Source: Conoideocrella luteorostrata (taxonomy: Eukaryota; Ascomycota; Sordariomycetes; Hypocreales; Clavicipitaceae). From it: a DNA stretch of 64,000 nucleotides. How positions within the stretch are numbered: the stretch's first letter is position 1; each line of letters opens with the position of its first letter. The position numbers were made by a program, and so were the translations under genes. Below are positions 12,343-24,116 of the stretch, one piece after another. The stretch spans positions 1 to 64,000 of the forward strand of contig JASWJB010000228.1 of assembly GCA_032433595.1 (NCBI GenBank), given 5' to 3'. The notes below the pieces were generated by a model, which searched no databases, was not told the origin of the DNA, and saw nothing but the letters and a program-made list of their open reading frames with translations.

Positions 12343-14500
12343 CTCCAGGCAAGTAGGCAGGTAAGCAGGCAGCAGGACAAAATCGACAAGTCAACTGGTT
12401 GGTACAGCTGTCGTGGGGCAGCTGGTGGATGATGTGGCCCTCTTGCTACTCTTTGGAGGGGTGTTAACCGGCTGGATGGACCCAAAGTACAGCCTCAAAC
12501 ATGGATATTGTGACTGAGAGTCGTGTGAGCACGCCTGGGGTGATATATTGCGTAATATGAGTCGTCATGCACTGCTGTGGCGGATAGATAAATGGGCAAG
12601 ATGTGCAATGCAGGCTACAGTGGGTGGCCGTATTTCGCAGTTGGTGTTGGCATTGGCGTTGGGCGGGATGCGGCACTCGACGTCTGACGGGCTCGTTCGT
12701 TTGCCCCTTACGGAGTACAAGCGGTGCCTATAGCTGGAGATGAAGTGATTCGGACGTCAGCACAGAGCATTCCCTAAGAATTAAAGAGGAAGTCTTGTAA
12801 GAGGAAAATTGCATGTGAATGTTCTCAGCGGCCGAAGCTGGCGACAGCTGGAGAGACGGATGCATGTGGACATGCAGGGCGGCGGATGAGGGGGCAGACT
12901 GCCGGGCCGGCATGGATCTGGCCAGCCTCCTCTGCGTGCAGGTCATGCGATGCGGTGGAGCCATCAGCTGGCTGTTCGGCTGGATGGTATGGTAACAATG
13001 CAGTTCTTTATTGCCGCTGGTGATGGTGGGAGTGGCGGTGGTGTGTGAAGTTTGATATTGGCGAATGCTGAGCCTTGCGGATGATCTGCCTGCTCCTCCT
13101 GGGGGTAGAGCTGACCACTGCTGCAGACGCTGCTGGACGAGGCGACAAGGCCGGGAGGGAATGGGAACGGTGGATACGTACCGGCGGCGGGCCGAGAGCA
13201 GAATCTATGGCCTGACTGGTCGGGGATTTCAATATCAACTCATCCGGCGACAATGACGAATCAATGAACCAAGCCTGCAGCACGAGAGCAATAAGAACAG
13301 GTCCAAGTTACGAAGCACTATCCGACTTTCAACTCTTGTCCACGTCGTGCACAGTCCCTTCCCGTAGGAAGCTCATTTCGAGCTAATTACCATAATCTAA
13401 GACACCCTGACAGAAGCGGCCTCATTTGACCGTTTAAAAGGAGGGGAAGTACTCCGTGCTTCGTACGGAACCGGATGTAACCCCAGAGCCAAAGACGGCT
13501 GGAATCAAGCCACACCGTAGCTACTTCGTAGATTACTACTCCGTACTGGGTACGGAGTGCTAAAAGCACAATAGGGCGAATGCTACGGAGTACTCCGTAC
13601 AAAAATAGCTTCTTGGGTGCGCCATCAGAATTGAGCTTGGTGGGCTAAGGAGCACGCAGCAGTTGCGCGGACAGCTCTGTTTAGAGGACTTCTCTCCAGC
13701 ATGGAGAATATCGTATCAATAGTTGTATAATTTCAGGGGACAAAATTTCTCATCCGAGACAAAGCGACAACAGCAGAAGATGGCATTGTTTGCATGATTC
13801 TCGGCCAAAGTGACAAGTGCTGGCGTTGGACCACATCGGGCGCGAATTGGGCTGCCGCGAAAGACTTCGCCCTTCGCAGAATCAAGGCGCTTCATCCCAA
13901 TTTTATCGCGGGTCAAAGAGAATATCTTAGCCTGAAAATCCCATCAACATTGTCATCATTATCGATGCGCGAATACCATGCGTTCCCCAATTAATTCCCC
14001 ATCATGACGCCCTTGGCGACCTGCTCCTCCGCAATTTTACCACACAAGCACGTAGTTCTGCGCTCGTTGCCGTGGAAACCACCCTGCATGAATCGAGCCT
14101 CACTCCGACCCCGAAATAACTGTTGCGACGCTGCACTTCTTCTCCACAGCGTTTCTTATCGAGATCGTAAAGTGCATCCCTTGACGTTTTTTTTTTTTTA
14201 AAAGTCCCGTATCCCCATTCTTTGCTGGCGTCAAGTAGTACATCTTTCTTCCCAAATGCATTCCTACTTTGGCCATCTGCATTAACGTCTTGCGCCTTGC
14301 GCTCCCACCTTTGCGGGCTTGGTCCCCATTGACTTTCTTCTTGCCAGGATATCTGTTTGGTCAGGCTCGTCTTGTGATTTCAGTGCTGAATAGCAATTCT
14401 CGGTTGCACCTGTTTTTGCTCGATACGTTTTCCTGCCGATTCATCGCTCTCCCGAACGATATATATCCATCTTGGAATAGCCATACATACATACCCGACA
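12343..14500. other. Divergent intergenic region with palindromic TACGGAGTA clusters
   Basis: This region separates the promoters of GGPP synthase (-) and the SIN gene (+). No gene is supported. Motifs of the TACGGAGTA family lie at 12709-12718, around 13449-13468, 13538-13558 and 13584-13599, the last being a perfect 16-bp palindrome. A T-run lies near 14189-14199. Confidence 0.6.
13584..13599. repeat. Perfect 16-bp palindrome of the TACGGAGTA family
   Basis: The sequence TACGGAGTACTCCGTA equals its own reverse complement. It is the cleanest member of a motif family seen about fourteen times between 6.8 and 40.6 kb. Confidence 0.85.
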
Positions 14501-15432
14501 ATGGAAGCTCTTTTGTCTCTCGCGTTTGACAATTTGTCTTCGTACGATGGCCCGAAAGTACGGAAAGGCTTGCGTCAAGTAGAAGGTTTATTGGCTCAAA
14601 TTTGTCTTTCGGACGGTAGAGCAGCACGGCGTCAAAGCAAATCCAGCATGGATGACGACGGAGACGCTCTATTGAGCCCGCCAAAGAAGGATCTTGCCGA
14701 GCTGTCACAGGACCCGGCGTTTCGAGAACTCTTCAAATTGCAGGAAGGATTCGAATGGAATATTGCGATGCGACTCATCGGCACGCTTGATCGTCTCATG
14801 GCAAAAGGAAGTGACGGGCAGAATGACTTGCTCATCTTGAGTGCCCTGGACCTGATCCAAGGTGTTCTGCTGCTGCATCCGCCGAGCAAGTCTTTGTTCT
14901 CTAGAGAGCAAAACATGAATGTAAGACTTAATTGGGCAGTAAGCGACACCATAGGCTGACTTACTTCATGTAGCTTCTCCTCGATCTGCTCGAACCCTTT
15001 AACTGCCCTGCTATCCAATCGGCGACCTTGTTGACACTTGTTGTTGCGCTCATCGATACACCTAGCAACACTCGCACTTTTGAAGGACTTGACGGGCTTC
15101 TTACGGTGACCTCTCTTTTCAAGTCTCGTAGTACCTCCAGGGAGGTCAAGCTCAAGTTGATCGAGTTTCTCTATTGCTACCTCATGCCAGAAACCCCCTC
15201 GATACCGCGAGCTGACCAACGAGACTCAGTCCCAGCCATGCTTCAGCGCAGCCCTAGCAAACTGGCTGGAGCATTTACTGCTGAGAGCCGCCGCAAGCGT
15301 ACCAATAGTTCTGGCGTGCCGACCCTTACAACTCAGGAGAAGCAGGAACTTCTCAGCCGGCATCTGAGTAACGTCGAGGATCTTGTGAAAGACCTCAAGA
15401 ACTGCGCTCCATTCGGTGGAGTAGTCTGCTAG
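14501..15432 (+). CDS. cdc14: Septation initiation network component Cdc14 (not the phosphatase)
   Basis: Two exons, 14501..14920 and 14974..15432, giving 292 aa. The 53-nt intron begins GTAAGA and ends TAG and lies exactly between codons. The protein matches the S. pombe Cdc14 / CDC14 SIN family, which partners the Sid1 GCK kinase at the spindle pole body to trigger septation. Signs are the N-terminal LLSLAFDNLSSYDGPKVRKG segment, the helical repeat-like middle (FRELFKLQEGFEWNIAMRLI, then LLLDLLEPFNCPAIQSATLL) and the C-terminal LLSRHLSNVEDLVKDLK followed by APFGG. There is no phosphatase CX5R motif, so the Cdc14 phosphatase is excluded. Confidence 0.88.
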
Positions 15433-15800
15433 TTTGAGAAGAAAAGGAACAAGGAGACGATGCAAAGGGCTAGAACTGGAAAAAAGCAAGCCCATGTTGT
15501 AACAAGATTTTTTCACCCTTATACATTCTTATTTGTATTCCTGATTTTCTTTTCATTTCTTCTGTTAAGCGCCAGAATGCAATGAACATTTCCCGGCGTT
15601 GGATGGAAATCGCGAGGAGTTCAAAGATTGCAGGAGCATTATTTTGGACGCAAGGCTAGCAGAGAGTATGCTCTTTATGGTTATTATGACTATCGTGTAC
15701 GATTAGATCAGGCGTTATATGCAGTAGATGACACGATTCTTTGATAATTTTTGATAATTTGACATGCTTTTATCATCACACACGGGTCTCCGGATTCCGA
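15433..15800. other. Convergent 3' intergenic region
   Basis: Between the SIN gene (+) and the Cys-rich membrane protein (-). AT-rich, with a direct repeat of tttgataatt near 15740-15760. No gene is seen. Confidence 0.5.
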
Positions 15801-16918
15801 TCATGATTTTCCCTTCTTATCAAGTGGGTTTTCTTCAGAAGGTACAGGAGGCGGTGGTCGCTCGGGAGCACGAATCTCCATGCCGTCCAGTTCAAAGACC
15901 CCTTCGAGAGAGTCGACGCGACTCAATTCAGACGGGGAGTACAGTCTCTCTCGTGTGGCAGACCTCGGAGTTCTAGGAGACCTTGCTTCCTCGGAGCCCA
16001 TCTCCAGTGGACGAGGTGTTGTCATTCCGAGACTACTAATCTCCGTACTGGCTTCTGTCGCAGCTCCCCCCGGCCCAGGACCACGACCAGTGCCGCGAGA
16101 CTCGCCCGTTGTAATCGGCATTCTATTTGGCGGAGCCTCTGAGCCTACCAGTTCCGCTCGATTCTGAACACCACCTTTCAGATCTCGCCGTCTCCTGCGC
16201 CTTGGCAAAATAACGAACCAAACCACGGCCGCAACAAAGAAACACGCTCCGACAGCCACGCCGACCCCGATGCCGGCTCCCACACCCGCCGAGAGCTCAT
16301 GGTCTTGCGAAGTACTTGACTCATTTGTACTTGTCGCCTGACAATCCTTGTGTGTATCAGAAGCGGTGCACTCGTCATCTGTTTCTTGTTTGTGTGTGCT
16401 CGACGTAGCTATCGTCTGGAGACAGTTTCCGCCGGACTGGCATTGTGCGCCGTACGGGCAGCATTTGCCGCCGAGGTCTGGCGGGCAGAGGAAGTAGCTT
16501 GTCCGAGGACATCTTCTGCCGCAGCAGCCCTGTTGAGTGGTGGAGGGGAGGTTGCTGCTTCCACTGAAGGATAAGGCGGTGGTGATGGTACAGTAGTACG
16601 CCTCGCTGTTGCAAGGAGAGTCGCCGACACAGTTGGATCCTATGGGGCAGCAGCGCGGCTCGTTTTGTGCGTTGACGTAGCAGTAAGATTGGTTATCGCA
16701 GCAGACATCTGGGTGTTGGACGTCAAGGCCTGCACTGATGGTTAGATAGAAAAGACCAGAGAGGGATGTTGATGAGACGGGAGGCATTTACACGCGTGGT
16801 TGGTTTGGCCGCAGTCAACACCGCGTTTGGCGAGGGGAATGGAGCCGAGATGAGTGGGCGAGATGGCATGACGGTGACTCTCAGTTCGTTTGGATGGGGT
16901 ATGAGGGGTAAATGACAT
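15801..16918 (-). CDS. Cys-rich single-pass membrane protein, fungal sensor-like
   Basis: Exons 16792..16918 and 15801..16729 on the minus strand; the 62-nt intron (GTAAAT donor, CAG acceptor) is supported because splicing creates the Cys of ACLDVQHPDVCC. The extracellular part has spaced Cys modules (DVCCDNQSYCYV, RCCPIGSNC, CCGRRCP, KCCPYGAQC) resembling granulin- or chitin-binding-like knots. A Ser/Thr stalk leads to one membrane segment (GVGVAVGACFFVAAVVWFVI) with an immediate RRRRRR stop-transfer, then a Pro/Ser-rich cytoplasmic tail. The layout suggests a cell-wall or surface sensor, but function is unknown. The 5' end is doubtful: the first in-frame Met (16918) gives no signal peptide and the frame stays open upstream to about 17041, so a signal-bearing first exon may be missing. 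Confidence 0.7.
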
Positions 16919-17670
16919 GATGAAGATGATGCCAGGCCACGCATGAGCTTGATGAAGGGAGGAGTCGCTGTTCTTTTCTGTCAAAGCTGCGGTGAAGAGG
17001 GAGAGGTTGCGAGAACAAACATTTTTTTTTTTTTTTTTAAATTATTGAGATATGAATACTAGCCACCGTTTCAGCTGGGAAAGTCTCTAAACGGATGAAT
17101 AGAGTTGCTATCTGTGCGCTGGATTGCTATTGTTTTATTGCATGAATGGCATCTGGCGGCGAACCAACAGGCTGAGGAGGGGAAAGTGTGGCGTGGTTGG
17201 TTCGGTAGTTGTGTTAGGATGCGGGTGACGATTGGCTACTGCGGGCCGCTTGGATGGAGGGATACAGACACGGTTTTATTGGAAGATGCATAGTTAGTAC
17301 TTGCGTTGTGGCTCCATTGGGCACTTGTGCAGGAAGTAAGTATATATGAAGTACTGAGATAGTGATGGATGTGTATTCGATGTGCTGTCGTTGTTGCATC
17401 ATTATCTCGTGGACCAGTATCGCCGACGGCAAAATTAAATTTATGGGCGGAAAGCGGATTTCGAGACCAAGTAGTCCAATGAAACGGGCAGTGATCACAA
17501 AGAAGCAGACTAGTATTGACGCATGAGCCACATATATCACATATCTCGACCATTATGATCTCCACACGATCTTCGCCATCTCCATCTGACGTCGTATCAC
17601 TACTTCCTCCTCCGTCCATCCACCTTAACCCGAGCCCCTTCTCCATCATCTAATTGTCCCCATGGGAGCC
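16919..17670. other. Intergenic stretch with a 17-base A/T run
   Basis: This lies upstream of the Cys-rich membrane gene and downstream of the trypsin-fold gene. It contains a T-run at 17022-17038. A signal-peptide exon for the membrane protein could lie here, but I could not place one. No other gene is supported. Confidence 0.4.
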
Positions 17671-18459
17671 CTAATGTCCTTTACGGAAATCAGATTTCCT
17701 GTAGTAGTCTTGCACGAACTTCTGATGCTGACTGATTCTCGTAACGGGGCGCGGGTAGCAATTAATCTCGTTTTCGACACCCACCGACGCTATCCCTACC
17801 AAAGTGTCTTTGTAAAACACGGGAGCGCCGGTATCTCCGGTGAAGGACGAGCCGAGACCGCGTCGGGCGCAGCCCTCTGTGCAGAACTTGTCGTCTTGAA
17901 CACTGATGCGTCCGTCCATCTGCATCCGGCAAGCCTCCACATCCATTATAGGAAGTTCAAGCTGCCGAAGCGAGTGTATCTCCTCGCCGGGCTCGCCCGT
18001 TAGTCCCAGGCCGAAGCCCAACATCTGCACCTTACGTACGACCGACGATCCGTGGAACTTGCCTCTCTTCGCTAGCTTGGGAAACGTGGTGACGTTGTGG
18101 TCGCCGGTGAAGGTGATGATGGCAATGTTGTGCTTGTAAGTCTTGTAGTCATAGATTCCTGGGTATGCGAATGAGTCCCAGGCGTAGATCTGGTGGGTTT
18201 TATTGCTGGGGGAGTGGCCAATGGGACCGATCACGGCGCAGCCGCTCCTGGCTGGAATTTCGTGCACGCAGCTGGCGGCGGTGAGGATGGCGTTCTTCTG
18301 GATGAGGACTCCGGTGCATGTGGGATGGGGGTGGATGATTTCTGAGGTATTGTAGAGGCTGACGAGGTAAGGATATTTGACTGGGGAGACTGGCTCGCCG
18401 CCGAGAATGGCCGCGACGGGAGATATGGCTGCTAGGGCGGCCAGGGGTATCGCTTTCAT
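17671..18459 (-). CDS. Secreted trypsin-fold protein without a catalytic triad
   Basis: Single exon, 262 aa. A signal peptide (MKAIPLAALAAISPVAA) is followed directly by ILGGEPVSPVKYPYLVSLY, the N-terminus of a mature chymotrypsin-fold (S1) domain with no propeptide. The fold is otherwise well kept: TCTGVLIQKNAILTAASC supplies the Cys42-Cys58 pair, and the late strands read LVGIASVG. All three catalytic positions differ: the His of TAAHC is Ser (TAASC), the Asp of DIAL is Asn (NIAI) and the Ser of GDSGGP is Thr (GDTGAP). The position matching Asp189 in the S1 pocket reads Ser. It is therefore predicted to be a serine protease homologue without normal activity, possibly a binding or decoy protein. 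The replacements read cleanly in an intact frame, so it does not look like a decaying gene. Confidence 0.9.
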   Translation of the reverse strand: MKAIPLAALAAISPVAAILGGEPVSPVKYPYLVSLYNTSEIIHPHPTCTGVLIQKNAILTAASCVHEIPARSGCAVIGPIGHSPSNKTHQIYAWDSFAYPGIYDYKTYKHNIAIITFTGDHNVTTFPKLAKRGKFHGSSVVRKVQMLGFGLGLTGEPGEEIHSLRQLELPIMDVEACRMQMDGRISVQDDKFCTEGCARRGLGSSFTGDTGAPVFYKDTLVGIASVGVENEINCYPRPVTRISQHQKFVQDYYRKSDFRKGH

Positions 18460-18482
18460 GTTGGGTTATGAGTGCGCGGAAG

Positions 18483-18521
18483 TGGTGGTTGTGGTTGTGG
18501 TTGTGGTGTGGTGTGGTGTGG
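18483..18521. repeat. Short GTGGTT/GTGTG repeat in the trypsin-fold gene promoter
   Basis: A (GTGGTT)n tract grades into (GTGTG)n just upstream of the start codon at 18459 and probably lies in the 5' UTR. Confidence 0.7.
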
Positions 18522-19513
18522 CTTGCCAAGGAGCGAGATGTGAGATGACGCTGTTTGCAGAGCGGAAGAAGTAGGAACGGTGGTTTGGTCCAGAATGATC
18601 TCGTCAGACGTGTGTCTTTTCTTGTGTAAGCACGTCGTAAGGCGATGCTTACTGTATTGGTAAACTGCGAAGCAATAAAAACAGTATACACTGATCAAAG
18701 ATGGGTTTTGTTGAGATGCTCATAGTCACAAGGTGAGTGCGTTATGGATGTAGATGTGAAGAAGACCAAAAAAGAAAAAGATCGGAAATAATGGAGGGAC
18801 GTCGAAATTTATACCGCTAAAATTAAGCTTACTTCTGACAGAACCGCAAAGGTTGACTGTAAGCGTTCACAAGCTTGAGTGGCGCCAAACCGTAAAAATG
18901 TGCTTTGCACCATAGGAGATAAAAGCCTGTTGCAATGGTATTTGAACTTTGGAGGAGTTTGCAAAGTTTAAGCGTCGACAAAGCCTCACTCCTGTGCAAA
19001 ATGGCATGTGTGTTCACTGGCAAAGCACTGCGAAACCTACTGAAACTGTAGCCCAGGTCACACTGAGCCGTTGGATTCAACTCCAAATTTTGTATCTGTC
19101 TATTTGATGACGTTTCTGCGCATCGAAGAATGCCTTGGACGTCTGCAGAGCATTCAAGAAAGCATAAATGCGGTTGTGGAGCGGACAGGAGCAAGGAGAA
19201 ACGAATGTCGAATATAACTTTGTGCTCGTTGGGTTCCTTTTTGAGCGGAGACTGCTTAAAGTCTGAGTTAGCTTGGTGGGTGCAGGAATGGCGTGAGAGG
19301 CGTACGGAGAAGACATGCGACGTTGGTTTTAGGAACACTGGATCTACGGACAATTAATTAAACACTGTCATGCTGGTAAGAGGAAAGACATAATAGTAGT
19401 CGTTCCTGCGAAAAGGAGCGGCGACCTTGAAAATATGGGAATCTTATACGTAAACAAATCTAACTTTTCTGCCAATCGCAATGATAAATACACGACCATG
19501 AAGAATGGCACCG
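18522..19513. other. Intergenic stretch between trypsin-fold gene and IDO
   Basis: A 174-codon minus-strand frame (18829..19353) is open but has Cys/Ser/Leu-rich composition without recognisable domains, and a second frame is open on the same strand across part of it. I do not call a gene here. The right end is the 3' UTR of the dioxygenase gene. Confidence 0.45.
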
Positions 19514-21108
19514 CTAATTACGCTTCACACCACGCTCTTCGCAATACTTGGTGACCTCCTTCCGCAGCGTATCTCTCTGTCGCAGTGCACCATCCATAAC
19601 CATCTCACAGGTCTTGCCCAGACCACGTGCGTCATCCTTGTTAGCAATCTCATTAATGTTGACCATCTCGGCCAAAACAGCCTCCAGCTGGTTCGGCAAC
19701 CAGGTGACGATGGGGCTGCCACCAGTGGCAGTGGGATGGGAGGTCCTCTTGAGGATGTACTCCCTGGCGAAGCACCAGTGTCGCCAGCGGAAATCACGGA
19801 CCTGATCCAAGATCTGCAGCCACAAGCTGCGAGACTGGCGGACCAGGTCCTTGTCCTCATCAGTAGCAGGCTTCGCCTGCAGCGCGAGAGCAAAGCTGCG
19901 CAGGTTGTTGGACTCGGACACCTCCTTGACATGCAGCAGGAAATCTTTGTGGTTGCTGGGCCGGTACTTGCGGAAGTCCTTCAGGATCTCGGTGAGGGGA
20001 GTGTTCGGCATGGGCACTTGCAGGAAGTTGTCCATCAGAGGCACCATGGAGTCGTTGGCGCCGCTCTCGCCCCGGAAGGACATGGGCTTGTCGTCGTTGA
20101 GGCCCTCGTATATAACACCGTTGGGGAACATGCTCTGCGAGGTGATGCCGAAGATGAAGGTGCGGAAGCTGGTGTACTCGGTGGGACGGGACTTTCCCCA
20201 CATGGTCTCCATGACGGCGTTGATCTTTTGAAGGGCTCCGAGGATGCTAGCGAGACCCTCGTTGAAGGTGGCGCGCTCTTGGGGCGTACCCAGGGCGGTG
20301 GTGATCTTGGAGGCCACGTCGAGACACTTGACGGTGCCGGCGACGAGCGGGCCGGAGTTCTTGACCATGTCGATGTGGACCAGGACGAAGCCCGCCTCCG
20401 AAGAAGTTGGGTCAAGGCCGTGCTCGAACGCGCGGATGAGACGCAGGTTGTCGTACTCTAGGCCGCGGGAAGGGTCTTCCAGGCGGTAGTTGTACAGAGC
20501 GTATGAACCGGCGTACTCCATGAAGGGCAAGAATCCGGCACTGTGATTTGCATGGTAAGCATCATGATTGCTTGAAAGGGGCAAGGGAGAGAGGGAAGGT
20601 GGTCGAGGACGAGGTTCGGTCTCAAGGTACATGGGAAAAAAAAAGAGAGAAGAACGTACATTTCAGCACATCGAGCAATTGGCCGCGCAATATTCCTGGG
20701 AAGGCTTTGTCTTCCCAGGCCATACTCCTCGCCTCTGACGAAGCGCTCGTGACATGGCTCCAGCAGGTAAGCAGATGCCAAGAAGGAGTAGTCACGGTAC
20801 AGAGCATTCATCATGGGCAGGTCGTTCTTGTACTTGTCCATCTCGTCAGTGAGATCGGGGAACTCATTGTCCACGACGTCACCTAGCTTGCTGTGCGCAA
20901 GCAGACCGGCCTCCCCTGACAAGGTCTTGACAGGCATACGCTGGAGGAGGGACTCGAGCGGCTCAAATTCCTGGGGTAGTTCGACGACAGGGTCCATGCG
21001 AGGCAGGAAACCTCGAGTGGTGGACACCATGAAGGCGGGCAGGGATTTGTCGTCCGGACGAGGGTCGTCCAGGACTTGGAAAGGGGGAGTGGTGCTGATG
21101 GAGCCCAT
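19514..21108 (-). CDS. BNA2: Indoleamine 2,3-dioxygenase
   Basis: Exons 20660..21108 and 19514..20540 on the minus strand, 491 aa. The 119-nt intron has a GTACGT donor and CAG acceptor; joining restores the Ile of RCAEI before AGFLPFMEYAGSYALYNYRL. This heme enzyme opens the indole ring of tryptophan to N-formylkynurenine, the first step towards NAD synthesis and kynurenine. The proximal heme His is in FRWRHWCFAREYI. The distal pocket matches the human-enzyme Arg231 region (SFRTFIFG) and the GVIYEG and FRGESGANDS stretches. The other kynurenine-pathway genes are not in this window. Its length is above that of mammalian IDO (~400), as is usual for fungal IDOs. Confidence 0.95.
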
Positions 21109-21124
21109 TGTGATGAATGTATAT

Positions 21125-21245
21125 GAATTGTGATGTGATATGATGTGATGTGATATGAGTTTGTGTAGTGTGTAATGGATAGTGCGTAATGTGCAGTGTG
21201 CAGTGTGTGATGTGCAGTGTGTGATGTGCAGTGTGTGATGTGTAT
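21125..21245. repeat. Imperfect TGTGATG/TGTGCAG microsatellite in the IDO leader
   Basis: Alternating tgatgtga, tgtgcag and tgtgtgatg units fill about 120 nt just upstream of the dioxygenase start. It may lie in the 5' UTR or core promoter. Confidence 0.75.
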
Positions 21246-21695
21246 TGTGGTGTGAGCTGAGTGGTGGTATGGCCGTGCGTGTAAGTGAACCGTGTAAGTG
21301 GTATGAGAAGCGAAAATTGGAGTCTCTTCTGGGAGAAAGACAAAAAAGTAAGCACTGCACAACTTTCCAAGTCGATACCAGTCCCGGTGTAAGATTGTCA
21401 AAAGACTCAGAAAACTCATCGACCATTAGGGCTCGCGTCGCCGCCTAAGTACTCGTTGGCCGGAATGCATTCCGGCCTCACGAGCGGGGATTCGGTCACG
21501 ATGCGCAGCAACATCGGAGCTCTAGACCCTCTATCTGACTCGTTATTGGATTGATCTCAAGCATCCCTTTCGAAACGGAAACGTAAGAGAAATGCAGCAT
21601 CGAGACATCATTATCTCGCGAGGGCCGACCCCCTCTCCCCCCCGGTGATAACGCAGGCCAGTGTCGCTCGAGAAGGAGATGCCCGGCGCCGGCTG

Positions 21696-21717
21696 TCAGT
21701 CAGTCAGTCAGTCAGTC
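21696..21717. repeat. (TCAG)n microsatellite
   Basis: About five and a half perfect tetranucleotide copies in tandem. Confidence 0.9.
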
Positions 21718-22812
21718 TCTAGTCGCCGTGCCTCCGTCCGGTATTGCCGGCGCGGGTTGAGGCGGGGAGGGGGGAGCAATAAATCATTTCGTTCCGGGCA
21801 TGAATACTGGCGAGAGCATCGTACTCACCCGTACGTCGGCGGTGAAATGGTTGGTCATGCTTTGCAATGCTCGCCGCGCGACTTGGTGGTTCTCGCGCGG
21901 TCTGTGTGTCGATGCGTCGTTGTTCGACCCGGCTTGCTCCAGGCCCCACCCCCCCCCCGCTCCGTGCTCTTGGACCCCCCACAGGAAAGATAAGAAGGAG
22001 GCAGCAAAGGGAGAGAAGAAGCCCAAGGGGAAATCACTGCTTGCGGTTCCCACGCACGAGAAGGGAGCCCCCCCCACACGATGCCGACTCTGCCCGGCCC
22101 CAAATCTGCGCAATCTGTGGGCCGATTGGCCGGAATCATTCCGGCCACGCGACGAGATCGGACCCGGCCTCCTCACGACCTGGACGACCCTGGACTCCAG
22201 GTTTCGATGGCGCAAAAGTGGGCATATCCGCCTTTTCGGGCCTTCCGGTGCCATGTCTGCTGCTTTTCAGTTGTTCCTGCCCGTGCCTCTGCGGTGGGTT
22301 GGGGGAATGGGGACAACCCCCCTCCGTCCCCTTGGGACGCCAACTCGGGCTATCGGGGTGTCTACGTTACCATAACAGTGCGTGCGTTGCAGTCTATGGT
22401 CCCGTTTCTGTTTGCTGGTGAGAATGTGTCGGGTTTTGGATGGTCGGGATGCCATTCCCCACTTGTACTATCCTGAATTGGTTGGAGTATTGGACGTACA
22501 TGCCCATGTACAATGCATTTGTAAGGGTCCAGCGACTGTTGAAGTCAGAAAAGGGGATATGGCGTAAATTAGTCACCACCATAGTTAAAAACTCTAAAAA
22601 GGATTCAGAAAGACTTGCTGGCCTCTGCACCGTCGCTGCTGTATGGTTGCGTCGATACGTGAATGTGGCTTCTGCAGCAAAGAGTGAATATGAGACTGTC
22701 TCTGTATTTGGCGAGTACGGTAGCGAGATAAACCGTTGAACCGGCCAACAAGGCGAAGTGACTATGGGAGACATAGGTCTGGTCTACTGGCTTTAGCGTG
22801 ATAAGTAGCCTT

Positions 22813-23067
22813 TTATTGAGCTCTCTCATGGCATATTTTGTTCAACTGACGGAGTAGACACAACTCGCCGTAATAGAGTCGCGGATCCGTCGGATTAAAT
22901 ATCCGTTGCGCCATAGCGCAAAGTGTGAGATCACTAAATGTACATTCAGTAAGATGTAATAATGTCTTATATCCAACAGGATCTATGTCTGGGTATCTAT
23001 GTCTACCTGCCCTATGAAGATCCTCAACACGGACCACAATGGTTTCGCCTGGACAGAATGCCTCTTC
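22813..23067 (-). pseudogene. Unrecognised coding-like fragment, no start
   Basis: About 84 codons are open from just after a stop at 23068-23070. The product has balanced globular composition, with stretches such as CPGETIVVRVEDLHRAGRHR and NPTDPRLYYGELCLLRQL. There is no in-frame ATG at a sensible place and no signal peptide. I do not recognise the family. It reads better than the chance frames around it and may be an exon remnant or gene relic. Confidence 0.3.
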
Positions 23068-24116
23068 TTATTGATGCAGGGGGTGCTCTTCTAGGATATC
23101 ATCGCGGCATATAGAAACAGATAGCTAAGCATACTGATATAGCTCTCTGTTGTGTTAGTCAGTGCATTTATGTCCAGCTGTAACAGCAATGCTCAAGCAG
23201 CGACATGCGGCTTTATAACGGGGGTACTGGTCTAGAGGCAAGGTTCTAGAAGATCGCAGGGAGGAGGGGGGGAGGGGGGTTTATGAGGAATATCCGGCTA
23301 GCTACTTAAATACACAATCTCCTAACTAAGCCCAAGTTAGTAGCATCCACGGGCAGTTACAGAAAAGAACGGACGCTGTCACAAGAAATATCTGCCCTAT
23401 CTAAGGGCCTTATTTAAACATGAAAAGTGGCCTCTAGCTACGCTCTTTTTGTGTGACGGATCCTCGTGAAGGGCATGTGGTCGGTCAACGAAATCCTCTT
23501 TCTCTAATGTACGCATGAAATGGCTACAAAAAGCCCTACCAACAATAATCCCAAACAACCACTCAGAACCAACGTCAAGCTCTGGAATTCTAATTTACCA
23601 TGCACGTGGTTCTAAATCGCCCTAGAGACAAAAACGCACAGCGATTCTTCAGCCAATCTCCGCTCCATTGGTAAGTAATGTATTTCTTTATGCATTATTT
23701 GTCAGAAGGACGATAGGCTCCGACTGTTGTGTTTGGCTAGATTGAAGATCAACACGAATTGGAAAGCAACTTCTCTACTTACTCCGCTAAGAAGTACATG
23801 GCACCCGTCCTCGGTTAGCGTGACGATGCGGAGCTCTGAGCGGCAAGTCACATCGTGCTTCAAGTCAGCTTTCAGATTATTCGCCTGGGATCCTCGCAGG
23901 TAGAAGGCGTTGAAAAATTGGTGTTAGGCTTTGGGGTCGTCGCCGTTGGTGAACAATATCTCCGTAGGGTGGGTAAATTCGCCACCGATACGACTTCTAA
24001 CTTGTCGGTCGCTTCTAGCCTTTGGACCTGGCTCGCAGACACCCTTAAAAGCGTGGAGCTCCCTGATCTGAGATGGTTGGGCCGTATAAACACCGGTTCG
24101 GCATGGATGCCAACCA

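Noticed and set aside
10996..18459. A secondary-metabolite cluster around GGPP synthase
   Set aside because: No terpene cyclase, P450, PKS or NRPS is present and the neighbours are housekeeping or secreted proteins.
18829..19353. 174-codon minus-strand frame
   Set aside because: No recognisable motif, and another frame is open on the same strand; no support for a gene.
19505..20461. 318-codon plus-strand frame
   Set aside because: It is antisense to the indoleamine 2,3-dioxygenase exon, which has clear heme-site motifs.
21784..22476. Overlapping frames of 97-191 codons on both strands
   Set aside because: GC-rich DNA opens several frames at once; none has domain features, signal peptide or coherent composition.
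23220..23290. Possible tRNA-like segment
   Set aside because: No consistent acceptor stem or T-arm (GTTCRANNC) could be folded; I found no tRNA or rRNA in the window.
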